Positions 1 to 7,846 of a DNA stretch of 24,501 bases are shown piece by piece. Position numbers and translations under genes: made by a program. The first letter of the stretch is position 1; each line of letters opens with the position of its first letter. Where the stretch lies: assembly GCA_964386405.1 (NCBI GenBank), contig CAYLRW010000022.1:1-24501 (forward strand). The letters are read 5' to 3'. Source of the stretch: RZYP01 sp964386405 (GTDB taxonomy: Bacteria > Bacillota > Negativicutes > Acidaminococcales > Acidaminococcaceae). The notes under the pieces were generated by a model. It saw only the letters and a program-made list of their open reading frames with translations, searched no databases and had not been told where the DNA came from.

Positions 1-62
1 AAAAATTGTGGCAGTTTGCGTATAAAGTTGAAAGACTAGGTTTGCTTCCAAAACATGAATAA
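1..62 (+). CDS. Possible C-terminal tail of a gene entering from the left
   Basis: Frame 3 is open from the window edge for 19 codons and stops with TAA at 60-62; its last residues read RLGLLPKHE. The other two forward frames stop at 22-24 and 37-39. Nothing in this short stretch identifies a family, and an open run of this length can occur by chance. It is listed only because the window starts inside unknown sequence. Confidence 0.2.
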   Translation, partial: KLWQFAYKVERLGLLPKHE

Positions 63-342
63 ATCGCCATTTATAAATCTGGATTTAAATTATAAGATAA
101 CCGGATCTTAAAAAAGGGTTCTGAGGACCTTTAGGCGAAATAATACAACTAAAATCACTCTGCTTGTTTTGGCAATATCTCCTGCTGGAAGTTCTTCGTG
201 AGTTGTTAGTTTTTATAGTTTGTCTTTGGCTTTTTTGACAGCAACTGGCTAGAAAAGTTTACTTACTATGTTGGAGATGGTGAAGGTAATGACATAGGTT
301 GTAGAGTGATGTTACTTTTACTTTTTGATTGGAGTGAATAAT
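63..342. other. Non-coding stretch upstream of the ferredoxin gene
   Basis: I see no credible gene here; the reverse-strand open frame reaching into it overlaps the ferredoxin coding sequence and has no family resemblance. A possible promoter for the ferredoxin gene is TTGACA at 235-240, a 17-base spacer and TTTACT at 258-263, which would give a leader of roughly 75 bases. The -10 is only a fair match, so the promoter is tentative. No strong hairpin or known riboswitch pattern was recognised. Confidence 0.4.
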
Positions 343-567
343 ATGGCAAAAGTAATGGTGGAAAGAGATGTCTGCATCGGCTGTGGTTTGTGTTGGGGAA
401 CTTGTCCGGAAGTTTTTGAGCAAAATACTGAGGATGGTCTAAGCCAAATTGTGGCAGGCTTGCAAATTGACGGGCAAATTGGTGAAGGTCATATTGAAGA
501 GAATTTAGAGGATTGTGCTCGCCAAGCTGCTGATGGTTGTCCTGTATCAGCGATAACCGTAGAATAA
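343..567 (+). CDS. Monocluster [4Fe-4S] ferredoxin
   Basis: This 74-residue protein is a small cytoplasmic electron carrier. Cysteines 11, 14 and 17 (CIGCGLC) plus C66 (GCPVSAI) have the spacing of the four ligands of a single [4Fe-4S] cluster. C21 and C58 match the extra pair that forms a disulfide next to the cluster in ferredoxins such as Desulfovibrio gigas FdII and Thermotoga ferredoxin. A TTG start at 325 is open in the same frame, but GGAG at 331-334 lies 8 bases before the ATG at 343, which decides the start. Only 13 bases separate it from the peroxiredoxin gene, so the two are almost certainly co-transcribed. Its redox partner cannot be read from the sequence; the neighbouring peroxiredoxin is a candidate. 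Confidence 0.93.
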   Translation: MAKVMVERDVCIGCGLCWGTCPEVFEQNTEDGLSQIVAGLQIDGQIGEGHIEENLEDCARQAADGCPVSAITVE

Positions 568-580
568 GGAGGTAATAAAG

Positions 581-1036
581 TTGGAAGATATTATAAAAGT
601 TGGTGAAAAGGCCCCGAATTTTACTCTTAAGGATCAAGGCGGCGCAGATGTCACTTTAAGTGATTTTCATGGGCAGAAAGTTTTATTATCTTGGCATCCT
701 TTGGCTTGGACTTCTGTTTGTACCGATCAAATGCGTGATTTGGAGAGAAATTACAAACGTTTTGAAGAAAAGGGAGTAGTGGTTTTAGGAATGAGTGTGG
801 ATCCAGCTCCCTCCAAATCTGCTTGGGCAAAAATACTGTTGTTAAATAATATAAGAATACTTGCGGATTTTTTCCCTTTAGGCAAAGTGGCAAAAGCTTA
901 TGGTATTTTCAGTGAAGAATATGGTGCTTCCAAAAGGGCAAACATTCTCATCGACGAAAATGGCATCGTAAGCTGGGTTAAAAAATACGAAATTCGGATG
1001 TTACCAGATGTTGAGGAAGTTATAGCTCATCTTTAG
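581..1036 (+). CDS. 1-Cys peroxiredoxin (AhpC/TSA family)
   Basis: A 151-residue thioredoxin-fold peroxidase that would reduce hydrogen peroxide or organic peroxides in the cytoplasm. The peroxidatic cysteine is C47 in HPLAWTSVCTDQM, where the conserved P, T and C of the family (PxxxT/SxxC) are present, and the conserved arginine is in KRANILIDENG. There is no second cysteine anywhere, so this is a 1-Cys type that needs an external thiol or redox partner for recycling. The start is TTG at 581: AAGGAGGT at 566-573 overlaps the ferredoxin stop codon and lies 7 bases upstream. The reductant is unknown; the coupled ferredoxin gene suggests a low-potential donor. Confidence 0.92.
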   Translation: MEDIIKVGEKAPNFTLKDQGGADVTLSDFHGQKVLLSWHPLAWTSVCTDQMRDLERNYKRFEEKGVVVLGMSVDPAPSKSAWAKILLLNNIRILADFFPLGKVAKAYGIFSEEYGASKRANILIDENGIVSWVKKYEIRMLPDVEEVIAHL

Positions 1037-1050
1037 TGATTTAATGTAAA

Positions 1051-1083
1051 CAAAATGCCGGGGCTTTTAGCCTCGGCATTTTG
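1051..1083 (+). terminator. Rho-independent terminator after the peroxiredoxin gene
   Basis: Arms 1051-1064 and 1070-1083 pair along 14 bases (CAAAATGCCGGGGC with its complement, one G-T pair) around the loop TTTTA. The A-rich 5' base and T-rich 3' side would let it act in both directions. Confidence 0.85.
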
Positions 1084-1117
1084 TTTGATTCAAATAAACG
1101 TTTAATTTTCTACCTTT

Positions 1118-1145
1118 TTGACAGAGAGTATATTATAATTATTCT
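1118..1145 (+). promoter_or_regulatory. Possible promoter of the VanZ-like gene
   Basis: TTGACA at 1118-1123 is followed after 16 bases by TATTCT at 1140-1145. A better -10 sequence, TATAAT at 1134-1139, is only 10 bases from the -35 and so cannot pair with it. The call is uncertain. Confidence 0.4.
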
Positions 1146-1174
1146 GATATGATAAGGGTTATGGTGTTATTGCT

Positions 1175-1603
1175 ATGAGAAAAATGGTTTATTTGTTTTT
1201 AAGTCTGTTAATCATGTGCTTTATTTTTGGTAATTCTATGATGGATGCTGTAGATTCTAACAGCGAAAGCAAGATTATCACAACTTTTGTGCAGTATGTT
1301 TTAAATTGGCTGGGGTTCCATGTGCCAATAGCAGAGCTGCACCACGTCATCAGAAAATGCGCGCATTTTAGTGAATTTGCCCTGGAGTCTTTTTTATGGG
1401 CTAAAGCGCTAGCTGCTTTTGGTGTACGCCGCCAGACGTGGCTGGCTTATGCATTGCTGCTCGGCCTGTTGACGGCGGTAATCGACGAAAACATTCAGCT
1501 GTATAGTGTTGGCCGCTCCGGACAGGTGACCGATATATTGTTGGATTTCAGTGGAACAATGGCAGGTGTGCTTATGGCAATTATTACTAGTTTTCGCAGA
1601 TAA
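1175..1603 (+). CDS. VanZ-like family membrane protein
   Basis: A 142-residue membrane protein with about four hydrophobic segments (roughly residues 3-20, 37-52, 75-105 and 121-138). The family pattern is present: FGNSM after the first segment, RKCAHFSEFA near residues 61-70, DENIQLYSVGRSGQVTDILLD near 104-124 and a final GT...G helix. The family is named after VanZ of the vanA cluster, which gives low-level teicoplanin resistance, but most chromosomal members have no defined function, so resistance should not be assumed. ATG at 1175 lacks a clear ribosome binding site, and no better start is visible. It sits between two terminator-flanked units and is probably transcribed with the genes that follow. 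Confidence 0.85.
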   Translation: MRKMVYLFLSLLIMCFIFGNSMMDAVDSNSESKIITTFVQYVLNWLGFHVPIAELHHVIRKCAHFSEFALESFLWAKALAAFGVRRQTWLAYALLLGLLTAVIDENIQLYSVGRSGQVTDILLDFSGTMAGVLMAIITSFRR

Positions 1604-1647
1604 AAATAGATGCTTGGAGAAAATAATAAACAGTGGAGGTTCAAAAC

Positions 1648-1971
1648 ATGACGGAAGAGTTAAAAAAAGAACAACGGGAAATTGGCGAAGAGGAGTTTAT
1701 TGAAGTTGCCTCTGTGATTCGTGAAAAAATAAAAAACTCTGCAGAAATCAAGCAAGATGGCAAAAATGCTACATTGGAAGTTCTTGATGCTCTTGTCCGT
1801 TCTGTAAAAGCGCATGGCGTTAAACAGCATGGGCTTACAAAAAAGAAGAAGCAGATTGCGCTTACCGTTTTCGAAAAAATGTCTAAAGCTGAGGATAATA
1901 CAGAAGAAGAAAAGGCAGTTTTTAATTCTTTGGTGTTTATTACGTTCCAAGGCATTGTGCAGGCAAAATAA
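1648..1971 (+). CDS. Conserved-looking small charged protein of unknown function
   Basis: A 107-residue soluble, lysine- and glutamate-rich, mostly helical protein that I do not recognise. It has no signal peptide, membrane segment or cysteine. The middle (residues about 45-70) is basic, with GLTKKKKQ, and the C-terminal quarter is more hydrophobic. A GTG at 1633 is open upstream, but GGAGGT at 1635-1640 lies 7 bases before ATG 1648, so the shorter form is chosen. It ends only 27 bases before the likely start of the AlaX-type gene (3 bases before the alternative ATG). That spacing points to translation with the editing protein, and its strong ribosome binding site argues for a real gene. Confidence 0.75.
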   Translation: MTEELKKEQREIGEEEFIEVASVIREKIKNSAEIKQDGKNATLEVLDALVRSVKAHGVKQHGLTKKKKQIALTVFEKMSKAEDNTEEEKAVFNSLVFITFQGIVQAK

Positions 1972-1998
1972 AGCATGCAGCTTGAGGGGGCTGAGATA

Positions 1999-3192
1999 TT
2001 GCAAGTTACAGAAAAATTATATGAAAACAATTCATTGCTGAAAGAATGTCAGGCTAAAGTTCTTAAGTGCGATAAAAATGCTGCTGGTTATGAGATTGTG
2101 CTTGACAGAACAGTAATTTTCCCGGAAGGCGGCGGTCAACTTAGTGATAAAGGCTGGCTTAATGAGACAGTGATAAACCATGCGTCGGAAAAAAACGGCG
2201 AGATTTTTCATAATTGTAATGAAGCGTTTGCAGTCGGCAGTGCCGTCTTGGTTAAATTGAACTGGGATGTGCGACTCGACCATATGCAGCAGCATTGTGG
2301 CGAACATCTTTTGTCTTATGCATTCTGGAAGCTTTTCGGTGTTAATAACATTGGTTTTCACATGAATGAACAATCGGTATTCATAGATCTTGACAAAGAA
2401 GTTAGTCCTGAAGAGGTAATACGAGCAGAAGATTTTGTTAACGTCGAAATTTGGGAAAATAAATTAATCTCTGTTAGTTATATTGCTTCAGAAGATTTGC
2501 CAGATTGGGAAATGCGTAAGAAAAATGAAAATCTTCAAGGAACATTACGTATTGTTTCTGTTGAACATGGTGACTGTTGTACTTGCTGCGGAACCCATCC
2601 TCCTGCTACAGGGATGGTTGGCGCAATCAAAATTATTGGAGCAGCTAGACACCGAGGTGGTATGCGTATTGAGTTTGTCTGCGGCAAACGGGCTTTGCTG
2701 GATGCCAGACAAAAGTATGAAGCAATTTCAGAAACCAACGCTTTGCTTTCGGTGAAACCTGAAGAAGTGCCGGCAGCGGTTAGAAAACTGAAAGAGGAAC
2801 TGTCAGATGTTTTTGCCTTACTTAAAGATAGGACTGTTAAACTCTATCAGATGCGCAAAGCGGAACTTTTGGCAAATGCTTCAGTAGACGATGACGGCAG
2901 AAAGCTGGTCTTGGTTGCTGAAGACGAGTGCACGGCAAAAGAGGCAAAGCTTTTTGCGCAGGTTCTCACGGATGATGAGGAGAAGATAACAGCAGGCATT
3001 TTTTATCAAGTTGGTACGCGGATTAATTATATATTTATGAGTAATCCAGGAGGAACAGATTGCAAGCTGCTTTGTCAAAAAGTTAATCAGCTTTTAGCAG
3101 GCAAGGGCGGGGGCAATGAGTCTTTTGCCCAAGGAAGTGCTAACTGTACAGCAGAATGGCGTAGTATAATATATACATTGAAAGAATTATAG
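1999..3192 (+). CDS. AlaX-L-type alanyl-tRNA editing protein with DHHA1 domain
   Basis: A free-standing homologue of the AlaRS editing and C-terminal regions, expected to hydrolyse Ser-tRNA(Ala) or Gly-tRNA(Ala) in trans. Visible features are the editing-domain glycine motif FPEGGGQLSD near residues 41-50, the zinc motif H99-C-G-E-H103 (HxxxH) and the second zinc pair CCGTH (CxxxH) near residue 200. The C-terminal DHHA1-like tail contains GKGGGNESFAQGS. About 397 residues fits AlaX-L. ATG at 1975 is in frame but has no ribosome binding site, whereas TTG at 1999 has GAGGGGG 8 bases upstream and gives the usual AlaX N-terminus (VTEKLY); I favour TTG. There is no AlaRS catalytic domain, so it is not alaS. 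It is preceded by the 107-residue unknown gene. Confidence 0.88.
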   Translation: MQVTEKLYENNSLLKECQAKVLKCDKNAAGYEIVLDRTVIFPEGGGQLSDKGWLNETVINHASEKNGEIFHNCNEAFAVGSAVLVKLNWDVRLDHMQQHCGEHLLSYAFWKLFGVNNIGFHMNEQSVFIDLDKEVSPEEVIRAEDFVNVEIWENKLISVSYIASEDLPDWEMRKKNENLQGTLRIVSVEHGDCCTCCGTHPPATGMVGAIKIIGAARHRGGMRIEFVCGKRALLDARQKYEAISETNALLSVKPEEVPAAVRKLKEELSDVFALLKDRTVKLYQMRKAELLANASVDDDGRKLVLVAEDECTAKEAKLFAQVLTDDEEKITAGIFYQVGTRINYIFMSNPGGTDCKLLCQKVNQLLAGKGGGNESFAQGSANCTAEWRSIIYTLKEL

Positions 3193-3236
3193 TTTTTGGG
3201 GCAATATTTTACTTCTTTGATGGAGATGCATATATC

Positions 3237-4253
3237 ATGGCATTAAATTATGATGTCGATTTTGTAATTGCTTGGGTTGACGGAAATGATGAAGAGTGGC
3301 AGAAGGAAAAAACAAAGTATTTGCCAAAAAGGAATTTGTATGGCAATGATAAAAGCTTCCGTTACCGAGACTGGGATAATTTGCAATACTGGTTCAGGGC
3401 TGTTGAAAAGTTTACCCCTTGGGTGAGAAAAGTGCATTTTGTCACCTATGGTCATTTACCAAACTGGCTGAATATTGATAATCCAAAACTTGCAGTGGTT
3501 AAACATACAGATTATATACCAGCAAAGTATTTGCCGACATTCAGCCCTAGACCCATAGAATTAAACATGCATCGTATACCTGATTTGGCGGAGAGGTTTG
3601 TCTATTTTAATGATGATATGTTTATAATAAAACCTATGCCATTGACAGATTTTTTTTCTAACGGATTGCCGACAGATTTTTGTATTTTAAGCAAATTGCA
3701 TTCTCCAACAAAGGGTGATTTTACTGCCTATGCTAAAATCAATAATCTTTGCCTTTTAAATAGTAATTTTGATAAGAAAGAGCAGATGGCAAACTTTTTT
3801 TGGAAATGGGTATCACCTGTATACGGAGTAAACGCTTTAAGAAATTTAGTTTTTTATGGACAGCACCATTTTAATGGATTTGCTAATAATCATCTCACTT
3901 TTTCCTATTTAAAAGAAACATTTGAAGATGTCTGGCTCAAAGAAGAAGAGACGCTTGATGAAACCTGCAGAAATAAATTCCGCAGCAAGGTTGATGTTAA
4001 CCAATGGCTGATGAGGTATTGGCAGCTAGCTTCTGGAAATTTTGTTCCGTGTCCACGGCATTACAAGGGTGAGGTTTTTGAAGTAAGCGGCAACGTGCAA
4101 AAAAATTCAATGCTTTATGAAGCAATAGAGCATCAAAAATATCGCATTATATGTATCAATGATAATCCTGATTTAGACTTTGAAGGAGTTCGAGATCGTA
4201 TCAAAGAAGCTTTTGAGAAAATTTTACCTGAGAAATCTTCTTTTGAACTCTAG
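3237..4253 (+). CDS. Stealth-family sugar-phosphate transferase
   Basis: A 338-residue soluble transferase of the Stealth family, which transfers sugar-1-phosphate units to build phosphodiester-linked surface polysaccharides. CR1 is seen as DFVIAWVDGND (residues 8-18). CR2 runs from FRYRDWDNL (about 41) through TPWVRKVHFVTYGHLPNWL to the HRIPDLAERFVYFNDDMF stretch (about 101-130). CR3 covers the QHHFNG...NHLTFSYL region, and the CR4-like end has CINDNPD. ATG at 3237 has GGAG 11 bases upstream, a slightly long spacing. It follows the editing-protein gene by 44 bases and is closed by a terminator. No other capsule biosynthesis gene adjoins it on this side, so the acceptor and donor are unknown. 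Confidence 0.9.
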   Translation: MALNYDVDFVIAWVDGNDEEWQKEKTKYLPKRNLYGNDKSFRYRDWDNLQYWFRAVEKFTPWVRKVHFVTYGHLPNWLNIDNPKLAVVKHTDYIPAKYLPTFSPRPIELNMHRIPDLAERFVYFNDDMFIIKPMPLTDFFSNGLPTDFCILSKLHSPTKGDFTAYAKINNLCLLNSNFDKKEQMANFFWKWVSPVYGVNALRNLVFYGQHHFNGFANNHLTFSYLKETFEDVWLKEEETLDETCRNKFRSKVDVNQWLMRYWQLASGNFVPCPRHYKGEVFEVSGNVQKNSMLYEAIEHQKYRIICINDNPDLDFEGVRDRIKEAFEKILPEKSSFEL

Positions 4254-4280
4254 CCAATCTTATATGAAGGACTATTTTCA

Positions 4281-4314
4281 AAACAAGGGATAATAGCGTT
4301 ATCCCTTGTTTTTT
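4281..4314 (+). terminator. Rho-independent terminator after the Stealth gene
   Basis: Arms 4281-4293 and 4299-4311 (AAACAAGGGATAA and its exact complement) enclose the loop TAGCG and run into a T tract, separating the upstream unit from the GtrA operon. Confidence 0.9.
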
Positions 4315-4328
4315 GTTTGTAACTGTTG

Positions 4329-4337
4329 TGATATAAT
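4329..4337 (+). promoter_or_regulatory. Extended -10 promoter of the GtrA-DAG kinase-LtaS-like operon
   Basis: TGATATAAT at 4329-4337 is a perfect extended -10 element. There is no good -35 at the right distance because that space is taken by the upstream terminator's T tract. Transcription from about 4344 would give a leader of some 35 bases before ATG 4378. Confidence 0.55.
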
Positions 4338-4377
4338 ATATAATGCTCAAATGGGACAAAGCAGCCTTTAGCGGGCG

Positions 4378-4824
4378 ATGAAAGTAGTGAAAATGCGTTT
4401 GAAAAATAATAATGGACAGAAGAAGCTTTTTGGCATAGACTATACTGATAATGAGCGGATTAAGGTGCTGATCTACTTATGTATCGGCGGCATGGCGGCA
4501 TTAATTGAGTGGGGAGGGTTTTACTTTCTTAATCATTGGCTGCTTGTAAATTATCTGCTGGCAACTGCTTTGGCATTTGCTTTTTCTACGTTATGCCACT
4601 ATTTACTGGGCAATATTTTCGTTTTTAACAGTGGTACGCGCTATGAACGCAAAAAGGAGCTGTCATTGGTTTTTTTGGTAAGCACGATCGGTCTCCTGTT
4701 TAATTTGCTCTTAATGGGTTTATTTGTAGGTTTCTTTGCTTGGAATGCTATGGCAGCAAAGGTTGCGGCTAGCGGTATTGTAGTTGTCTGGAATTATTTA
4801 TCCAGAAAAAAATGGATATTTTAA
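4378..4824 (+). CDS. GtrA-like four-helix membrane protein
   Basis: A 148-residue polytopic protein of the GtrA-like family, whose best-studied members are thought to move undecaprenyl-linked sugars across the inner membrane for glycan decoration. Four membrane segments are visible at about 29-50, 55-80, 93-116 and 123-141, and the C-terminus has the family signature WNYLSRKKWIF. ATG 4378 is used; ATG 4393 in the same frame is an alternative, and neither has a strong ribosome binding site. It is the first gene of the operon and lies just upstream of the lipid kinase, with no partner glycosyltransferase (GtrB type) visible. The substrate is therefore an inference from the family only. Confidence 0.82.
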   Translation: MKVVKMRLKNNNGQKKLFGIDYTDNERIKVLIYLCIGGMAALIEWGGFYFLNHWLLVNYLLATALAFAFSTLCHYLLGNIFVFNSGTRYERKKELSLVFLVSTIGLLFNLLLMGLFVGFFAWNAMAAKVAASGIVVVWNYLSRKKWIF

Positions 4825-4862
4825 ATGAAATATATGAAGATTTTATAGGTGACGGAGAGAAT

Positions 4863-5804
4863 ATGCTTAGAGAATGCGTTGACATAAAGCAATTTAAAAA
4901 GGTAATGATGGTTTTTAATCCCAATTCAGGCAGACAGCTGTTTAATGATCGTGCCAGCAAGGTAAATGAGGTGCGTCATTTATTGAGGGGTATGCTTGAA
5001 AATTGTACTTTTACTGAAGTTGCTATCAAATCTTTTGAAGAAGTCAGAAGTATAGCCAAAAGGGTCTGTGATGAAGACTTCGACTGGGTAATAGTGGCGG
5101 GTGGTGATGGTACGCTGCGTGCCATTACAGAAGTTTTTGTTGAAAACAACAAACTGCCTTATATGAGCGTTTATCCTATGGGAACTGTCAATCTGGTCGC
5201 TAAAGAACTTATGATGCCTACAGATCCGGAAGAATGGGTAAAGAAGGTTACAGCCGGTATGGCTATTCCGGTATGGCTTGGTCAGGCCAATAACAGAGTT
5301 TTCATGACTTGTGCCGGTATAGGCATTGATTCAATGGTCATTGACAGCATTTCTGAAACAGAGAAAAAGTATCTATCCAAGTTTGCTTATGTGCTGCAAG
5401 GCACGGAACTAGTGAAGCGTGAACTTTTATGGAAAGATTGGCAGTACAAATTTCAGGTGATGATTGATGATGACGGTATCTGGCGTGATGCGGCTTCAGT
5501 AATTGTTGCCAAGAGCCGCTATTATGCAGGTTGGTTTTCTTTGGCGGACGGGGCTTCGCTTTCTTCACCCAAATTACACGTTTGTCTTTTCCGTGGTGTT
5601 AATAAACTGAATTTATTGAAATATTTGGCTCTGATAGCGACTGATGCGCTTGCTACAGACAATTCTGTAGAAATTGTTGAGGCGCAAAGAGTAGAAATCA
5701 AATGCAATACAGAGAAATTCGCGGCAGAATTGGATGGCGATTGTCTGGTAAGTTCACCGCTTAGTATTAGTCTGATTCCCAGCCCAATAAAGTTTATTTC
5801 GTAA
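4863..5804 (+). CDS. Diacylglycerol kinase-family lipid kinase
   Basis: A 313-residue cytoplasmic, probably membrane-associated kinase of the DAGK catalytic family (DgkB/YegS/BmrU type), expected to phosphorylate diacylglycerol or a related lipid with ATP. NPNSGR (19-24), the nucleotide-binding GGDGT (80-84) and PMGTVNLVAKEL (about 105-116) are the standard motifs; the C-terminal beta domain ends with AELDGD. An in-frame ATG at 4812 would overlap gtrA, but ATG 4863 has GGAG at 4854-4857 and lies past the gtrA stop, so it is preferred. The next gene, an LtaS-like phosphotransferase, starts 12 bases later. LtaS enzymes leave diacylglycerol as by-product, so recycling it is the likely role. Confidence 0.88.
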   Translation: MLRECVDIKQFKKVMMVFNPNSGRQLFNDRASKVNEVRHLLRGMLENCTFTEVAIKSFEEVRSIAKRVCDEDFDWVIVAGGDGTLRAITEVFVENNKLPYMSVYPMGTVNLVAKELMMPTDPEEWVKKVTAGMAIPVWLGQANNRVFMTCAGIGIDSMVIDSISETEKKYLSKFAYVLQGTELVKRELLWKDWQYKFQVMIDDDGIWRDAASVIVAKSRYYAGWFSLADGASLSSPKLHVCLFRGVNKLNLLKYLALIATDALATDNSVEIVEAQRVEIKCNTEKFAAELDGDCLVSSPLSISLIPSPIKFIS

Positions 5805-5816
5805 GGTGGCGTTCAA

Positions 5817-7835
5817 GTGAAGAAAAATTGGCTTATAGGTGTTTTGTTCATAGTCTGTTTTGCCATGGAGACCTTTTTTGCGGAGCGTTTTTATCGGGAA
5901 ATAGTACCTTTTCCGACTGAGGAGTTTTGGTTTACTGCTTTGAACCTGTTCTTGCGTGATGTGCTGCTGATCAGCACCTTCAATCTCTTGTATGTGGTAC
6001 GTAAGCGAATCAGAGACAGAGTCAAGCGCTACTTCCCAGTTGTAGTTGTTGGCTTTGGCTACTTGGTTTTTGCTTGGTTTATGGTCAGCTATCTGAAACT
6101 TGATCTAGGTTTTTTAACATTGCTTTCTGTTTTGGCTGGTTTGAATAATAACATTTTACTTTGCCTTTTGGCCGCTATGTGCTATCACAAATGGCCAAAC
6201 AAGGGTATGAAGGCAGTTTATTTTTTTATATATTTGTCTAGCTGTATCATTATGCTTTTTGACGCAGTATATTTTTGGACAACTTCGATGCATGTCGAAA
6301 GTGTATTGTTCAGAAATCTGAACTACTACTCCATTAAGGGTGTTTTGGAGACCTCGAAGACTCCTTTCTTGATTGGCGTAGCAGTAGTTCTAGTGCTTAT
6401 ATTGCTGCTTTTCAGAGTCAGTAAACCGACTAAGAAAAAACCAAATTTTGCTTGGTCGCTTTTTTGCGTTTCCCTGTTTACTCTTTCTTTGAATTTCTCT
6501 TATTTGTCAATATCTGATGGATCACATTTTGCGATTGATAAGGTCGGCGGTCTTTGGTCTGAAGCTGAAATTGAGGAAACCAGACAGAATTATCGCAATG
6601 CGGTAGCGATGCCAATTAATATCAACTTTGTCAGCAAAGCACTGTTTGATACTGACAGAATAGTAAAAGATCCTAAAAAGCTGGAAAAAAGAGATCTTTC
6701 AGAAAAAGATAAGGAAATATTGCTTGGCATGGGAATTATCCCTGAAAAACATACACCAACACCGGTAGCTGCACAATATGACAGGATTGTTTTATTAGTG
6801 CTGGAATCTGTCCATCGCGATTTTATGCATTATTACAATAGGAATATTCCTGCTGAAGCAACTCCTTTTTTGGATGAATTGTTAACTAAATACCCGCATC
6901 TTGACCATTATTATTCTTCAGCCATTCCTACGACTGAAGGTCTTAACAGCGCTTTTCGCTCGCAGGTAATTTTCGACAGAGACACTCCGGAGGTTGGTAA
7001 GCAAGGCTCAATTTTCGGCCAGCTGAATGAAACCGATTGGCGAGGCATTTTTTTAAATGCTTCCAGCGGCTATTATGCGAATGAATTTAAGCAGTATCCG
7101 AGGCAGTTTGGTATGCAGGAATACTATGCACGTGAGTATCTGGAAGAGCAGGGCTATACCGGCGCCAGCGGCTGGGGTTTTCATAATGATGTAATGTATA
7201 AAGAAACAATTAAAATGTTGGAGCGCGGGCGCAATGACAAGATGCTTATGTTTACTAAAACGCTTGATATGCACCAGCCTTATCCGTACTATGGCTTGAA
7301 ATGGGAAGAGATGCCGGAATCTGTCCGTGATAATAAATTTGTCACTGTGCGTGGTATTTACTGGGTAGACCATACATTGCAGGAATTCTTTAAAGAAGCT
7401 GAAGCTAATGGCTTGATGGATGACCGCACTTTGTTTATCATTACCAGCGATCATAATCCGCATTCCGGCGGCGAATATAAGGAATTGGTAGAAAATGCTG
7501 CAGATACGCAGAGTATTGCTCCTATTCCACTGATTTTTGTTTCGAAGAACCTCAAACCGTTAGCTGCTTTGCAAACTGCTGAATACGCCAGCTCTATGGA
7601 TTTGGCGCCAACGCTTTTACCTTTGATGGGGATGGAAACACCAAGTGATTTCTTGGGCAGAGACCTCTTGCAGCCGACTGAAATACCTTTTGCACTTGGT
7701 TATTTTGGCGGTAAGGCCTATTATTTTTCAAAATACATGAGCTTTGTAGATACATTGGATAATCCATATCCTGCGACACCGCAGGAAGATGCTTTGGCAA
7801 ACTATATTGTTTGGGATTATGCCAGAAGGCATTAG
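5817..7835 (+). CDS. LtaS-like membrane phosphotransferase (sulfatase/alkaline phosphatase superfamily)
   Basis: A 672-residue protein with about five N-terminal membrane segments (within residues 5-225) and a large extracytoplasmic sulfatase-fold domain from about 320. E330 (VLLVLES), T372 or T373 (IPTTEGL), H486 (DMHQPYP) and D545-H546 (ITSDHNPHSGG) have nearly the same spacing as the catalytic and metal ligands of S. aureus LtaS (E255, T300, H416, D475, H476). That supports a Thr nucleophile and Mn/Mg-dependent phosphoglycerol or phosphoethanolamine-type transfer. GTG at 5817 has AAGGTGG 7 bases upstream. It sits between the lipid kinase and a PHP phosphoesterase with very short gaps. Whether it makes a polymer or decorates a glycan (as OpgB does) cannot be told from sequence. 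Confidence 0.85.
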   Translation: MKKNWLIGVLFIVCFAMETFFAERFYREIVPFPTEEFWFTALNLFLRDVLLISTFNLLYVVRKRIRDRVKRYFPVVVVGFGYLVFAWFMVSYLKLDLGFLTLLSVLAGLNNNILLCLLAAMCYHKWPNKGMKAVYFFIYLSSCIIMLFDAVYFWTTSMHVESVLFRNLNYYSIKGVLETSKTPFLIGVAVVLVLILLLFRVSKPTKKKPNFAWSLFCVSLFTLSLNFSYLSISDGSHFAIDKVGGLWSEAEIEETRQNYRNAVAMPININFVSKALFDTDRIVKDPKKLEKRDLSEKDKEILLGMGIIPEKHTPTPVAAQYDRIVLLVLESVHRDFMHYYNRNIPAEATPFLDELLTKYPHLDHYYSSAIPTTEGLNSAFRSQVIFDRDTPEVGKQGSIFGQLNETDWRGIFLNASSGYYANEFKQYPRQFGMQEYYAREYLEEQGYTGASGWGFHNDVMYKETIKMLERGRNDKMLMFTKTLDMHQPYPYYGLKWEEMPESVRDNKFVTVRGIYWVDHTLQEFFKEAEANGLMDDRTLFIITSDHNPHSGGEYKELVENAADTQSIAPIPLIFVSKNLKPLAALQTAEYASSMDLAPTLLPLMGMETPSDFLGRDLLQPTEIPFALGYFGGKAYYFSKYMSFVDTLDNPYPATPQEDALANYIVWDYARRH

Positions 7836-7846
7836 GAGGTTTAACT

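Noticed and set aside
266..637. Minus-strand open frame of 123 codons over the ferredoxin gene
   Set aside because: It overlaps the clearly coding ferredoxin and peroxiredoxin starts on the other strand, has biased low-complexity composition and no ribosome binding site.
1118..1139. TTGACA with the perfect TATAAT at 1134 as a standard promoter
   Set aside because: The boxes are only 10 bases apart, too close for a housekeeping sigma factor.
1175..1603. Glycopeptide resistance determinant (VanZ)
   Set aside because: Only the broad VanZ-like family can be supported; no vanH/A/X-type genes are nearby.
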